Shown: positions 27,518 through 36,283 of the stretch, in pieces
Numbering within the stretch: position 1 is the stretch's first letter
Layout: every line of letters starts with the position of its first letter
DNA from: Qipengyuania sphaerica
GTDB lineage: Bacteria; Pseudomonadota; Alphaproteobacteria; Sphingomonadales; Sphingomonadaceae
Direction of reading: 5' to 3'
DNA: 64,000 bases
Assembly (NCBI RefSeq): GCF_019711595.1
Contig: NZ_JAIGNR010000004.1
Coordinates: forward strand, 62,001 to 126,000
Program-made: the position numbers and the translations under genes
The notes under the pieces: generated by a model
The model's database searches: none
The model's input: the letters and a program-made list of their open reading frames with translations, nothing else
What the model was told of the DNA's origin: nothing

Positions 27518-27615
27518 GGTGGACCTCCCAGTTAACGACGGGAGGAACACCGTCTCAAGGTAAGGCGATAGCCTCTATCGATGAATGTCCGATATTGTCG
27601 GGCCAACGGCCGATA

Positions 27616-27648
27616 CCCTAATTGCATTGCTATGCGCAGAAAAGCCGC
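27616..27648. repeat. Direct repeat copy B (33 bp)
   Basis: Second copy of the 33-bp repeat at 25987-26019, with three differences. It lies just after the stop of the 175-residue membrane protein gene and upstream of the serine hydrolase gene. Start-to-start distance between copies is 1629 bases. Confidence 0.85.
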
Positions 27649-27651
27649 GGG

Positions 27652-28179
27652 TTAGAAAAGCTCGTCCAAAGTCGGCAGCCCGGGTTCGGTCCAGCGAGGC
27701 GCAGCCCTGATTTCTTCCAACGTCATCTCCCCGTGGATCGCGTACCAGCGGTCGTACTGGTGGGCCGTTGCGATCCAGTACAAGCCGCCCAAGGCAATCA
27801 CGGCAACCACCCAGAGGCTTTTCGCGAAGCGTGCGACCGGCATTCCGTCACGCCCCGCCGTCCAGAGAGTTCCGAGCGCGGTCCACGCGCCCAGCCCCAG
27901 AAAGCCCCAGCCGATCCAGCGATAATATTTGCCCAGCTCGGGATCTGGCGGCCAGTTGCGGGGGATATAGTTCGCAGGCTCGAGGCCGTGGCCGAAGAAC
28001 TCGATATATCCGGCGCCAAGGACGAATGCGCTGAGGGCGATCAGCGCGACTATTCCGCCCCAACCCTCGTTCTGTTCCTCGCGCCGCCGGATGCTTTGCT
28101 TCCAGCCTTCGCGAAAGGATTTCCAGCTGAAGGGCTTTGCCTCGTTCCACTCGAAAGGGAACCGGTCCCGATCGCGCAT
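27652..28179 (-). CDS. Membrane protein of unknown function
   Basis: Encodes 175 residues with a hydrophilic N-terminal part (FEWNEAKPFSWKSFREGWKQS) and three membrane segments (about 43-62, 88-107 and 121-139), then a polar tail. It starts three bases after the epimerase stop, so it is probably cotranscribed with mce. No family is recognised. Confidence 0.72.
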   Translation of the reverse strand: MRDRDRFPFEWNEAKPFSWKSFREGWKQSIRRREEQNEGWGGIVALIALSAFVLGAGYIEFFGHGLEPANYIPRNWPPDPELGKYYRWIGWGFLGLGAWTALGTLWTAGRDGMPVARFAKSLWVVAVIALGGLYWIATAHQYDRWYAIHGEMTLEEIRAAPRWTEPGLPTLDELF

Positions 28180-28182
28180 CGA

Positions 28183-28632
28183 TCAGTTGGACCAGTGTGC
28201 GCCCGACTTGGGCGTTTCCATGATTTCGGTCAGCTGGCCCATCATGTCCTTGGGGTGGAGGAAGAAGATCGGCGTGCCGTGCGCGCCCAGCCGGGTGGGG
28301 CCGAGGATGCGCTTGCCCAGTTCCTCGAACCATTTGCGGGCGTCTTCGATATCCTCGACCTCGTAGCAGACATGGTGCTGCGCGCCGGCGGGGTTCTTTT
28401 CGAGGAACTTGGCGATGGGGCTGTCGGGGCCGAGCGGCTCGATCAGCTCGATCTGCGTGCCGTGGGTGCCATCCTGCCCGGGCGTGTCGACGAAGCAGAC
28501 CTTCACCCCCTGGGCCTCCAGATCGAAAGGCTTGTGAAACGAGGTCGCGCCCATGACATCGCGGTAATAGCGGATCGATTCCTCGATCGAGGGCGTGGCG
28601 ACGCCGATGTGGTTGAGACGGCCGAGTTTCAT
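28183..28632 (-). CDS. mce: Methylmalonyl-CoA epimerase
   Basis: Encodes 149 residues of the vicinal oxygen chelate fold. It interconverts the (S) and (R) forms of methylmalonyl-CoA between PccAB and the mutase. LNHIGVATPSIEES (metal His), QIELIEPLG and HHVCYEVEDIEDA supply the expected metal ligands. It lies between two small membrane protein genes in the propionate cluster. Confidence 0.96.
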   Translation of the reverse strand: MKLGRLNHIGVATPSIEESIRYYRDVMGATSFHKPFDLEAQGVKVCFVDTPGQDGTHGTQIELIEPLGPDSPIAKFLEKNPAGAQHHVCYEVEDIEDARKWFEELGKRILGPTRLGAHGTPIFFLHPKDMMGQLTEIMETPKSGAHWSN

Positions 28633-28643
28633 CGTGATGCCTC

Positions 28644-28990
28644 CTAGTTGAGTGCCAAATACTGGGCGTATGCTGCGACCAGAACTGCAAGGCCCCAGAG
28701 CAGAAAAAGCAAAGCGGAAAGAACCGAAACGTATCGATCAACACCCCATGCTCGCGGTAATCGAGGCCAAAAGGCCAAACGAGCGAGCCACGAACCGATC
28801 AAAAGAAATAGAACTCCGACAGGCCAAATCGTCATCGGATACCAAACTCTTCCGCCTCTCCCCTCGATAGGCTCTCCGCTTTGAAGAGAAGACCAAGCCT
28901 CAAAGCAAGTCACGGCGACCGCCAGACCTATGAGAGCAAGGCTGAGCGTGCGTAGGCCGAGGGAGGGGCTTGGATTCTCCAAAGCCCTAC

Positions 28991-28994
<4 letters not shown>
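28644..28994 (-). CDS. Small membrane protein of unknown function
   Basis: Encodes 116 residues with about three membrane segments ([37 protein letters not shown] and [19 protein letters not shown]). GTG 28994 overlaps the pccB stop (GTGA), which indicates coupling, and the mce gene follows 11 bases downstream. Base composition is a little lower in GC than the flanks. No family is recognised. Confidence 0.65.
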
Positions 28995-30523
<1,529 letters not shown>

Positions 30524-30578
30524 GCTCTCTCCGTGAAATACGTTTGCACGAGCGCCTAGAGCGCAAGGTGCCGCAGCG

Positions 30579-31313
30579 TCAATTCCGGTAAGCGGAAATC
30601 AGGAATTCGACATTGCCCTCAGGCCCCTTGATCGGGCTTTCGACAATGCCCTGTACTTCGAAGCCCAGTCCTTCGGCCCATGCGCGCACCTCGTCGCATA
30701 CGCGGGTGTGGAGCGCGGGGTCGCTGACCACGCCTTTCTTGCCCACCTCCTCGCGCCCGACCTCGAATTGCGGCTTAATCAGCGCGACAAGACGGCACGC
30801 GGGTTCCGCCAGCTCGAGCGGGCGTTCCAGCACCTTCGACAACCCGATGAAGCTCGCATCGCACACCACCCATGTGACCGGCCGGTCGATCATCTCCCTC
30901 GTCAGGATACGCGCGCTGGTCTGTTCGAGCACGGTGACCCGCTCGTCTTGTCGCAGCTTCCAGGCAAGCTGGTTGGTCCCGCTGTCGACTGCGAAGACGT
31001 GGGCAGCTCCGCCCTGCAGCAAGACATCGGTAAAGCCGCCGGTGGAACTGCCGATATCCATCGCAGTGACGCCCGATGGGTCGAGCCCGAAATGCTCGAT
31101 GGCATGCGCAAGCTTGATACCGCCACGCGAAACCCAGGGATGATCGCGACCCCGCACCTCCAGCGGCGCATCCTCGGGCATCTGCTGGCCGGGCTTAGCC
31201 AGCTTCTGCTCGCCGCTGAACACCAGCCCCGCCATCACCAGCGCCTGCGCCCGCGTGCGGCTTTCCACCAGCCCGCGGTCCACCAGCATCTGATCGAGAC
31301 GTTTCTTACCCAT
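30579..31313 (-). CDS. tlyA: TlyA family 16S/23S rRNA (cytidine-2'-O)-methyltransferase
   Basis: Encodes 244 residues. An S4 RNA-binding domain ([24 protein letters not shown], residues 2-60) is followed by a Rossmann methyltransferase of the RrmJ/FtsJ type with [14 protein letters not shown] as SAM site and a catalytic Lys in IKPQFEV. Older names call such proteins hemolysins. ATG 31313 gives the family start; the RBS is weak. It may share a transcript with pccB. Confidence 0.92.
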   Translation of the reverse strand: MGKKRLDQMLVDRGLVESRTRAQALVMAGLVFSGEQKLAKPGQQMPEDAPLEVRGRDHPWVSRGGIKLAHAIEHFGLDPSGVTAMDIGSSTGGFTDVLLQGGAAHVFAVDSGTNQLAWKLRQDERVTVLEQTSARILTREMIDRPVTWVVCDASFIGLSKVLERPLELAEPACRLVALIKPQFEVGREEVGKKGVVSDPALHTRVCDEVRAWAEGLGFEVQGIVESPIKGPEGNVEFLISAYRN

Positions 31314-31347
31314 AGGAAACAAAGCCGTTAGCGAGCATTGGGGTAGC

Positions 31348-31920
31348 ATGAAAGCCTCCCGCATCGTCATTGCCCGTGTCCTGCTGCTCTCCGGCGTCGC
31401 CACCGTCGCCGGGTGCGTTCCCGCACCTGAGAGTACGCCCGCGCCCTCGCCTGCGCCGGTTCAGACCGCCCCTGCCCCCGTGCCGACGCCCACACCCACG
31501 CCCGCTCCGACCCCTCATTTCGAAAGCTGGATGGATGCGCCCGCCACTCCCGGAACCTGGACCTACAAGGCCGATGTCGAGGGAACCACGGCTCGTTTCG
31601 GAGCAGCGAATAGCGAATACCGCTTCACGATCGCCTGCAACCCGCGGGCGCGGAGCATTCAAATGCTGCGCTTTTACCCGGGCATCCGGGCAGACGGACC
31701 GATGACCATCCGCACAGAAACCACGTCTCGCACTCTTTCGGCCACCGGCTCCGGCGGAGGCGGCTCGGGCGAATTGATGGCATCGCTGCAGGCGCGCGAC
31801 CCGCTGCTCGACGCGATGGCGCTCACCAAGGGACGATTCGCTGTGGATACTCCGGATCTGCCGACGCTTTACCTGCCCGCCTGGGCCGAAGTGACGCGGG
31901 TGATCGAGGATTGCCGCTAG
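31348..31920 (+). CDS. Lipoprotein with Pro/Thr-rich linker
   Basis: Encodes 190 residues. The signal ends at ATVAGC (Cys23), so it is lipid-anchored. Residues 25-56 are a Pro/Ala/Thr linker; the globular part has two further Cys residues (TIACNP and the ending EDCR) and a Gly-rich stretch. No family is recognised. It is divergent from tlyA. Confidence 0.75.
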   Translation: MKASRIVIARVLLLSGVATVAGCVPAPESTPAPSPAPVQTAPAPVPTPTPTPAPTPHFESWMDAPATPGTWTYKADVEGTTARFGAANSEYRFTIACNPRARSIQMLRFYPGIRADGPMTIRTETTSRTLSATGSGGGGSGELMASLQARDPLLDAMALTKGRFAVDTPDLPTLYLPAWAEVTRVIEDCR

Positions 31921-31977
31921 GCCGATTCACCGGTCCGCCAGCCGCCTTAGATCGGCCTGCTCCCGCGCAACGAAAAA

Positions 31978-32001
31978 TGGCCCGGAAAATCTTCCGAGCC
32001 A
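31978..32001 (-). terminator. Orphan minus-strand terminator-like hairpin
   Basis: TGGCCCGGAA and TTCCGAGCCA (10 bp, one mismatch, 4-base loop) are flanked by AAAAA on the left, so only minus-strand RNA would carry a U tract. It may simply mark the end of the plus-strand lipoprotein gene, or end an unseen minus-strand RNA that starts in 32002-32137. Confidence 0.45.
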
Positions 32002-32137
32002 CAAATGACAATTCTGACGTGGGAAAACTTTTTTGCAAGCCTTGTTTTGCGTCTCGAAAAGACTCAAATTGAACTCAAGATCAGCGGCGAACGCGGTCTT
32101 GGGGGTCCTTGAAAAGTCCCTCTAGCTCACAAGCGCG

Positions 32138-32151
32138 AAAGGAGGTGATCC
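32138..32151 (+). promoter_or_regulatory. Fourteen-base perfect Shine-Dalgarno sequence
   Basis: AAAGGAGGTGATCC is the full complement of the 3' end of 16S rRNA (GGATCACCTCCTTT). It precedes an ATG at 32153 by one base beyond the core, with AGGAGG about eight bases from the start. Such full-length pairing is rare and would bind 30S subunits very tightly. Confidence 0.8.
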
Positions 32152-32152
32152 G

Positions 32153-32209
32153 ATGTCTCATGGTTCAGCAGAGAGGTCGGCAAGTTTCCGCGCGAGGTAC
32201 TATCGGTAA
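32153..32209 (+). CDS. 18-residue mini-ORF upstream of ilvE
   Basis: The ATG follows the 14-base perfect Shine-Dalgarno sequence and opens an 18-codon frame, MSHGSAERSASFRARYYR, ending in TAA. It is basic and rich in Ser and Arg, with no Ile, Leu or Val, so it is not a branched-chain amino acid attenuator peptide. A hairpin (32234-32252) and a terminator (32261-32304) follow, and ilvE starts at 32353. It may be a leader peptide, a free small protein, or an open frame in a regulatory RNA. I do not recognise it. Confidence 0.55.
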   Translation: MSHGSAERSASFRARYYR

Positions 32210-32233
32210 TTCCCTATCGTTAGAGACTTCGTG

Positions 32234-32252
32234 AGCGGCACTTCCCGCCGCT
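32234..32252 (+). ncRNA. Small hairpin between mini-ORF and terminator
   Basis: AGCGGC (32234-32239) and GCCGCT (32247-32252) pair around ACTTCCC. Together with the mini-ORF and terminator it suggests a short structured RNA of about 170 bases ending at 32304. Confidence 0.4.
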
Positions 32253-32260
32253 GACCATGC

Positions 32261-32304
32261 GAAGGGCAGCTTCTCCTCCGGGCGAAGCTGCCCTTCTCAT
32301 TTTG
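32261..32304 (+). terminator. Strong terminator with CCTCC in its loop
   Basis: GAAGGGCAGCTTC (32261-32273) and GAAGCTGCCCTTC (32284-32296) form a perfect 13-bp stem followed by TCATTTTG. The 10-base loop contains TCCTCC (32274-32279), which could pair with the GGAGG at 32141-32145. It ends the mini-ORF transcript 48 bases before ilvE. Confidence 0.8.
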
Positions 32305-32352
32305 TCGTGTCCGCCCTTGCCCTAAAACGCGCGCTTCTCTAACCGCGCGGGC

Positions 32353-33432
32353 ATGGAATTCGAGCATTCTCCCCATCCCGCCCCTACGCCCGCCGACAAG
32401 CGCGACGAAGCGTTGAAGGACCCCGGCTTCGGCAAGCTTTTCACCGACCACATGGTCGTCATCGAATACGACGCCGACAAGGGCGGCTGGCACAAGGCGA
32501 CGCTCGGCCCGCGCGAGGCGATCAGTCTCGATCCGGCAGCGGCCGTGCTGCATTACGCCCAGGAAATCTTCGAGGGGATGAAGGCCTATAAGCAGGGCGA
32601 CGACAGGCTCGCCCTCTTCCGCCCCGAACAGAACGCGCGCCGCTTCAATGAAAGCGCGAAGCGCATGGCGATGCCCGAACTGCCCGAGGAGCTGTTCCTC
32701 GAATCCATCCGCCAGTTGGTCGCAGCCGACCGTGACTGGGTGCCCTCCGGCCCCGACGGCTCGCTCTACCTGCGCCCTTTCATGTTCGCCTCCGAAGCCT
32801 TTCTCGGCGTGCGTCCGGCGCGGCAGTATAAATATATCCTCATCGCTTCGCCCGTCGGCCCCTATTTCAAGGGCGGCGCGAAGCCGGTGAAAATATGGGT
32901 CAGCCGCAATTATACCCGCGCCGCCCCTGGCGGCACCGGTGCGGCCAAGACCGGCGGCAATTACGCCGCCAGCCTCGTCCCGCAGGCCGAGGGGATCGAG
33001 CACGGCTGCGACCAGGTCGTCTTCCTCGATGCGGTCGAGAAGAAGTGGATCGAGGAGCTGGGCGGAATGAACCTGTTCTTCGTTTTCGACGACGGCACGG
33101 TGATCACTCCGCCGCTGACCGGCACCATCCTTCCCGGCATCACCCGCGACAGCCTCATCCAGCTCCTGCGCGAAGAAGGGCTGGAGGTGCGTGAGGAACC
33201 CTACAGTATCGACCAGTGGCGCGCCGATGCGACCGAGGGCCGCCTGCTCGAGACGATGGCTTGCGGCACGGCGGCGGTTGTCACGCCGGTTGGCACCGTG
33301 CTCGGCCCCGATGGCGAATTTACCATCGGCAGTGGCGGCACCGGCCAGATGACCAACAAGGTCCGCGAAAAGCTGGTCGGGATCCAGAAGGGCGCAGTCG
33401 ACGACACCCACGGCTGGACGATGAAGCTTTAA
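32353..33432 (+). CDS. ilvE: Branched-chain amino acid aminotransferase
   Basis: Encodes 359 residues, a fold-type IV PLP enzyme of the larger (about 360-residue) BCAT class. It does the last step of Ile, Leu and Val synthesis and the first of their breakdown. LHYAQEIFEGMKAYKQGD, the KTGGNYAASL segment with the PLP Lys, and MACGTAAVVTPVG are typical. ATG 32353 starts the family N-terminus. It ends in a 4-base convergent overlap with the LysR gene. Confidence 0.94.
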   Translation: MEFEHSPHPAPTPADKRDEALKDPGFGKLFTDHMVVIEYDADKGGWHKATLGPREAISLDPAAAVLHYAQEIFEGMKAYKQGDDRLALFRPEQNARRFNESAKRMAMPELPEELFLESIRQLVAADRDWVPSGPDGSLYLRPFMFASEAFLGVRPARQYKYILIASPVGPYFKGGAKPVKIWVSRNYTRAAPGGTGAAKTGGNYAASLVPQAEGIEHGCDQVVFLDAVEKKWIEELGGMNLFFVFDDGTVITPPLTGTILPGITRDSLIQLLREEGLEVREEPYSIDQWRADATEGRLLETMACGTAAVVTPVGTVLGPDGEFTIGSGGTGQMTNKVREKLVGIQKGAVDDTHGWTMKL

Positions 33433-34358
33433 GCTTCGCCGCTCACCGAAGGCTCCACGCCGCTACATTTCCCGATCCGCTCGCGCATGGCGTCGATCAG
33501 CCAGCTGGTCGCGGGTCCCGGCCGCGCGTCGCGTCGCCACAGGGCGCTGAGCGTGTAATTCGCACCGGGCTTTTCGGGCAGGTCGAGCAGGCACAGCCGC
33601 CCCTCTTCAAGATCGCCAGAGACCATGTGGCGCGGCATGTTGCCCCAGCCGATGCCTTCCTTGAGCAGCGCATGCTTCGCCCCGAGATCGGCAAGCCGCC
33701 AGCTTTCGGGTGACAGGACGGAGAATTCCCGTCCCTCGGTCAAGGGCGAACGGTCGGTGAGGACCAGCTGGAGGTGTTTGCGGCTTTCGCCCGGCTCGAT
33801 CCCCGAACGCGCAAGCGGATGGTCGGGCGCTGCCACCGGCACCAGTTCAACCGCCCCGATCGCCTGGCGTTCGAGTTCGGGATGGTCGGCCAGCACCGGC
33901 CCGCCAATGCCCAGGTCCGCGCCGCCATCGAGCAGACAGGCCGCTACCGCGCCCAGCGCCTCGACCTGCAGGCGCAGAGCGACGGTTGGGAACATCTCGC
34001 GGAAGTCGCGCAGCGCGCTGGCAGTGACTTCGCCCGGCAGCATGACGTCGACAACCAACGAGACCTCACTTTCGAGCCCGGCATGGAGGCTTTGCGTCTT
34101 GGCGAGCAGATGGTCGATCCCGTCGGCCACAGCCTTGGCCTCGGTGAGCAGTCCGCGCCCTTCCTCGGTCAGGACGGGCTTGCGCGATCCCTCGCGCTCG
34201 AACAGCGATACGCCCAGCTGCGCCTCCATCTGCGAAATGCCGTAGCTGACCGCAGAGACCGCCCTGCCCATCTTTCGCGCGGCCGCACCGAAGCTGCCCT
34301 CCTCTGCCACCGCGAGGAAGATGCGGAGCTGGTCGAGGCTCGGCTCGCCCAATTTCAT
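33429..34358 (-). CDS. LysR family transcriptional regulator
   Basis: Encodes 309 residues. The HTH (LDQLRIFLAVAEEGSFGAAARKMGRAVSAVSYGISQMEAQLGV) occupies residues 8-58, and a periplasmic-binding-like effector domain follows. It is divergent from pirin-azoR-DoxX with 118 bases between the starts and a TGTTC-N9-GAACA repeat there, so it most likely controls that operon and itself. The effector is unknown; quinone or electrophile sensing would fit the target genes (inference). Confidence 0.9.
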   Translation of the reverse strand: MKLGEPSLDQLRIFLAVAEEGSFGAAARKMGRAVSAVSYGISQMEAQLGVSLFEREGSRKPVLTEEGRGLLTEAKAVADGIDHLLAKTQSLHAGLESEVSLVVDVMLPGEVTASALRDFREMFPTVALRLQVEALGAVAACLLDGGADLGIGGPVLADHPELERQAIGAVELVPVAAPDHPLARSGIEPGESRKHLQLVLTDRSPLTEGREFSVLSPESWRLADLGAKHALLKEGIGWGNMPRHMVSGDLEEGRLCLLDLPEKPGANYTLSALWRRDARPGPATSWLIDAMRERIGKCSGVEPSVSGEA

Positions 34359-34372
34359 CGAGAACGCTTCAT

Positions 34373-34391
34373 TGTTCTGATTTCCTGAACA
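34373..34391. promoter_or_regulatory. Candidate LysR operator
   Basis: TGTTC (34373-34377) and GAACA (34387-34391) form an inverted repeat with a 9-base spacer, 15 bases upstream of the LysR start and 85 upstream of the pirin gene. Spacing and place fit a LysR binding site. Not tested. Confidence 0.5.
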
Positions 34392-34476
34392 TCTTGGCGC
34401 GTTTTATCGCAGTTATCGGAACACACTGCAACGTCTATCTCTTGGGTCAACGAAGCATTCTCCAAGGAGACCAAGC

Positions 34477-35178
34477 ATGATCGAACACCGTCCTTTCGAC
34501 AGCCTCGGCAAGGCCAACCATGGCTGGCTCGATGCGAACCACCATTTTTCCTTCGCCGGCTATCACGATCCCTCGCGCGTCAACTGGGGCGCACTGCGCG
34601 TCTGGAACGATGACAAGATCGCGCCCAAGAGCGGCTTTCCGACCCATCCGCACAGCGACATGGAGATCATCACCTATGTCCGCACCGGCGCGATCACGCA
34701 CCGCGACAGCATGGGCAATGAGGGTCGCACCGAAGCAGGCGACGTCCAGGTAATGAGCGCCGGGCGCGGCGTGGCGCATTCGGAATTCAACCTCGAAGAC
34801 GAGGAGACCACGCTCTTCCAGATCTGGATCATTCCTTCCGAGCGCGGCGGCGATCCCGGCTGGGGCGCGCGCAAGTTCCCAAAGGGTGACCGCGCGGGCC
34901 AGTTCGTCCCGCTCGCAAGCGGCGCGGCCAATGACGAAGACGCGCTGCCCATCCGCACCGATGCCCGCGTGCTCGGCGCGACGGTGAAGGCAGGCGAAAG
35001 CGTCACCTACACGCCGCGCGACGCCAGCCGCCACCTCTACCTCGTGCCCGCTACCGGCAGCATCCGCGTAGGCGAGATCGAGGCGAAGGCCCGCGACGGG
35101 CTCGCCATCACCAAGGAAGACGCCATCACCATCACCGCAATCGAGGACAGCGAACTCGTCCTCGTCGACGCGGCCTGA
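34477..35178 (+). CDS. Pirin family bicupin protein
   Basis: Encodes 233 residues. The N-terminal cupin has GFPTHPHSDMEIITYV with metal-binding His residues, and SAGRGVAHSEFN supplies another His. Pirins such as YhhW act as quercetinase or redox-related iron proteins. The RBS AAGGAGAC lies before ATG 34477. It heads a pirin-azoR-DoxX operon divergent from a LysR regulator. Confidence 0.92.
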   Translation: MIEHRPFDSLGKANHGWLDANHHFSFAGYHDPSRVNWGALRVWNDDKIAPKSGFPTHPHSDMEIITYVRTGAITHRDSMGNEGRTEAGDVQVMSAGRGVAHSEFNLEDEETTLFQIWIIPSERGGDPGWGARKFPKGDRAGQFVPLASGAANDEDALPIRTDARVLGATVKAGESVTYTPRDASRHLYLVPATGSIRVGEIEAKARDGLAITKEDAITITAIEDSELVLVDAA

Positions 35179-35192
35179 ACAGGAGAATACCC

Positions 35193-35786
35193 ATGAGCAC
35201 CATCCTTCACATCACCGCCAGCATCCGCGACGGCGAGAGCGTTTCGCGCGGCCTCGGCACCAAGCTCGTCGAGGGCCTCGCCGGAAAGCAGGACGCAAAG
35301 GTCGTCACCCGCGACCTGTCGAAGAACGACATCCCCTTCATCGATGCCGAGCGCTTCGCCGCCAATCTCGCGCCCTTTGCCGAGCGGTCCCCCGAGCAAC
35401 ACGAACTCGCCAAGGTGGCCGATGAACTGATCGACGAGCTGAAGGCTGCTGACACGATCGTCTTCAGCGTACCGGTCTACAACTTCTCCGTGCCGGCCAC
35501 GGTCAAGGCCTGGGCCGATCTCGTCGCCCGCGCCGGGACGACCTTCCGCTACACCCAAAACGGCCCCGAAGGCCTGCTTACGGACAAGAAGGTCTACATC
35601 ACCGCGGCTTCGGGAGGCACGGCACTCGGTAGCGAGATCGATTTCATGTCGCCCTGGCTGAAGTTCTTCCTCGGCTTCCTCGGCATGAAGGACGTCGAAC
35701 TGGTCGCAGCAGACGGCATCATGGGGGAAGGCGGCGAGGAGAAGATCGCCGAAGCTCACCAGGAAGTAGAGAAGCTCGCCGCTTGA
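35193..35786 (+). CDS. azoR: FMN-dependent NADH:quinone/azo oxidoreductase
   Basis: Encodes 197 residues of the flavodoxin-like fold. LHITASIRDGESVSRGLG binds the FMN phosphate, and FSVPVYNFSVPATVKAWAD plus TAASGGTALGSEIDF are AzoR signatures. AzoR reduces quinones or azo compounds by two electrons. It starts 14 bases after the pirin stop with an AGGAG RBS. Confidence 0.92.
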   Translation: MSTILHITASIRDGESVSRGLGTKLVEGLAGKQDAKVVTRDLSKNDIPFIDAERFAANLAPFAERSPEQHELAKVADELIDELKAADTIVFSVPVYNFSVPATVKAWADLVARAGTTFRYTQNGPEGLLTDKKVYITAASGGTALGSEIDFMSPWLKFFLGFLGMKDVELVAADGIMGEGGEEKIAEAHQEVEKLAA

Positions 35787-35812
35787 AACAGCGGCCAAGG
35801 AAAGGGATTAGC

Positions 35813-36208
35813 ATGACTACCGAAACTGTTGCCGCCAGTCGCTGGCTCCCGCTCGCAGCACGAGTAATGATCGCCGCGATTTTCCTCCTCGCGGGGATCA
35901 ACAAGATTGCCGATCCGGCAAGTACTATCGGCTATATAGAGTCGGTCGGATTGCCTGCACCGACGCTGGCGCTTTGGGGTGCGATTATCGTGGAGGTCCT
36001 CGGAGCTCTCGCACTCATCGCCGGCTTCAAAACGCGCATCACCGCCTTCGCACTTGCGGCGTTCAGCCTTGTCACAGCCGTGGTGTTTCACAACCAGATC
36101 GGCGACCCGACGCAGTTCGTCATGTTCTTCAAGAACATCGCGATTGCCGGAGGCTTGCTGCAGATCGCGGCCTTCGGTCCGGGAGCCCTTTCGATCGATC
36201 GCGGCTGA
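35813..36208 (+). CDS. DoxX family membrane protein
   Basis: Encodes 131 residues with four membrane helices. The N-terminal helix pair (ARVMIAAIFLLAGINKIADPAST) matches the DoxX family. Members often accompany redox enzymes of electrophile or oxidative stress response. ATG 35813 has AAGG upstream; this is the third gene of the pirin-azoR operon, which a terminator closes. Confidence 0.88.
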   Translation: MTTETVAASRWLPLAARVMIAAIFLLAGINKIADPASTIGYIESVGLPAPTLALWGAIIVEVLGALALIAGFKTRITAFALAAFSLVTAVVFHNQIGDPTQFVMFFKNIAIAGGLLQIAAFGPGALSIDRG

Positions 36209-36228
36209 ATATAGCAAAAGTAGCTGAC

Positions 36229-36261
36229 AAACCGCCGGATAGCCCTGCTTTCCGGCGGTTT
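36229..36261. terminator. Bidirectional terminator after DoxX
   Basis: AAACCGCCGGA (36229-36239) and TCCGGCGGTTT (36251-36261) pair perfectly around an 11-base loop and are followed by TCCTTT. It lies between the convergent DoxX gene and the MFS transporter gene and can serve both. Confidence 0.9.
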
Positions 36262-36283
36262 TCCTTTGTCCCGACTGCCTCGA

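Noticed and set aside
32138-32151. Possible end of a 16S rRNA gene on the minus strand
   Set aside because: Only the 14 bases match the 16S end; nothing upstream or downstream is rRNA-like, and an ATG and open frame follow directly.
32153-32304. A classic branched-chain amino acid attenuator for ilvE
   Set aside because: The peptide has no Ile, Leu or Val codons, so ribosome stalling by these amino acids is not expected.
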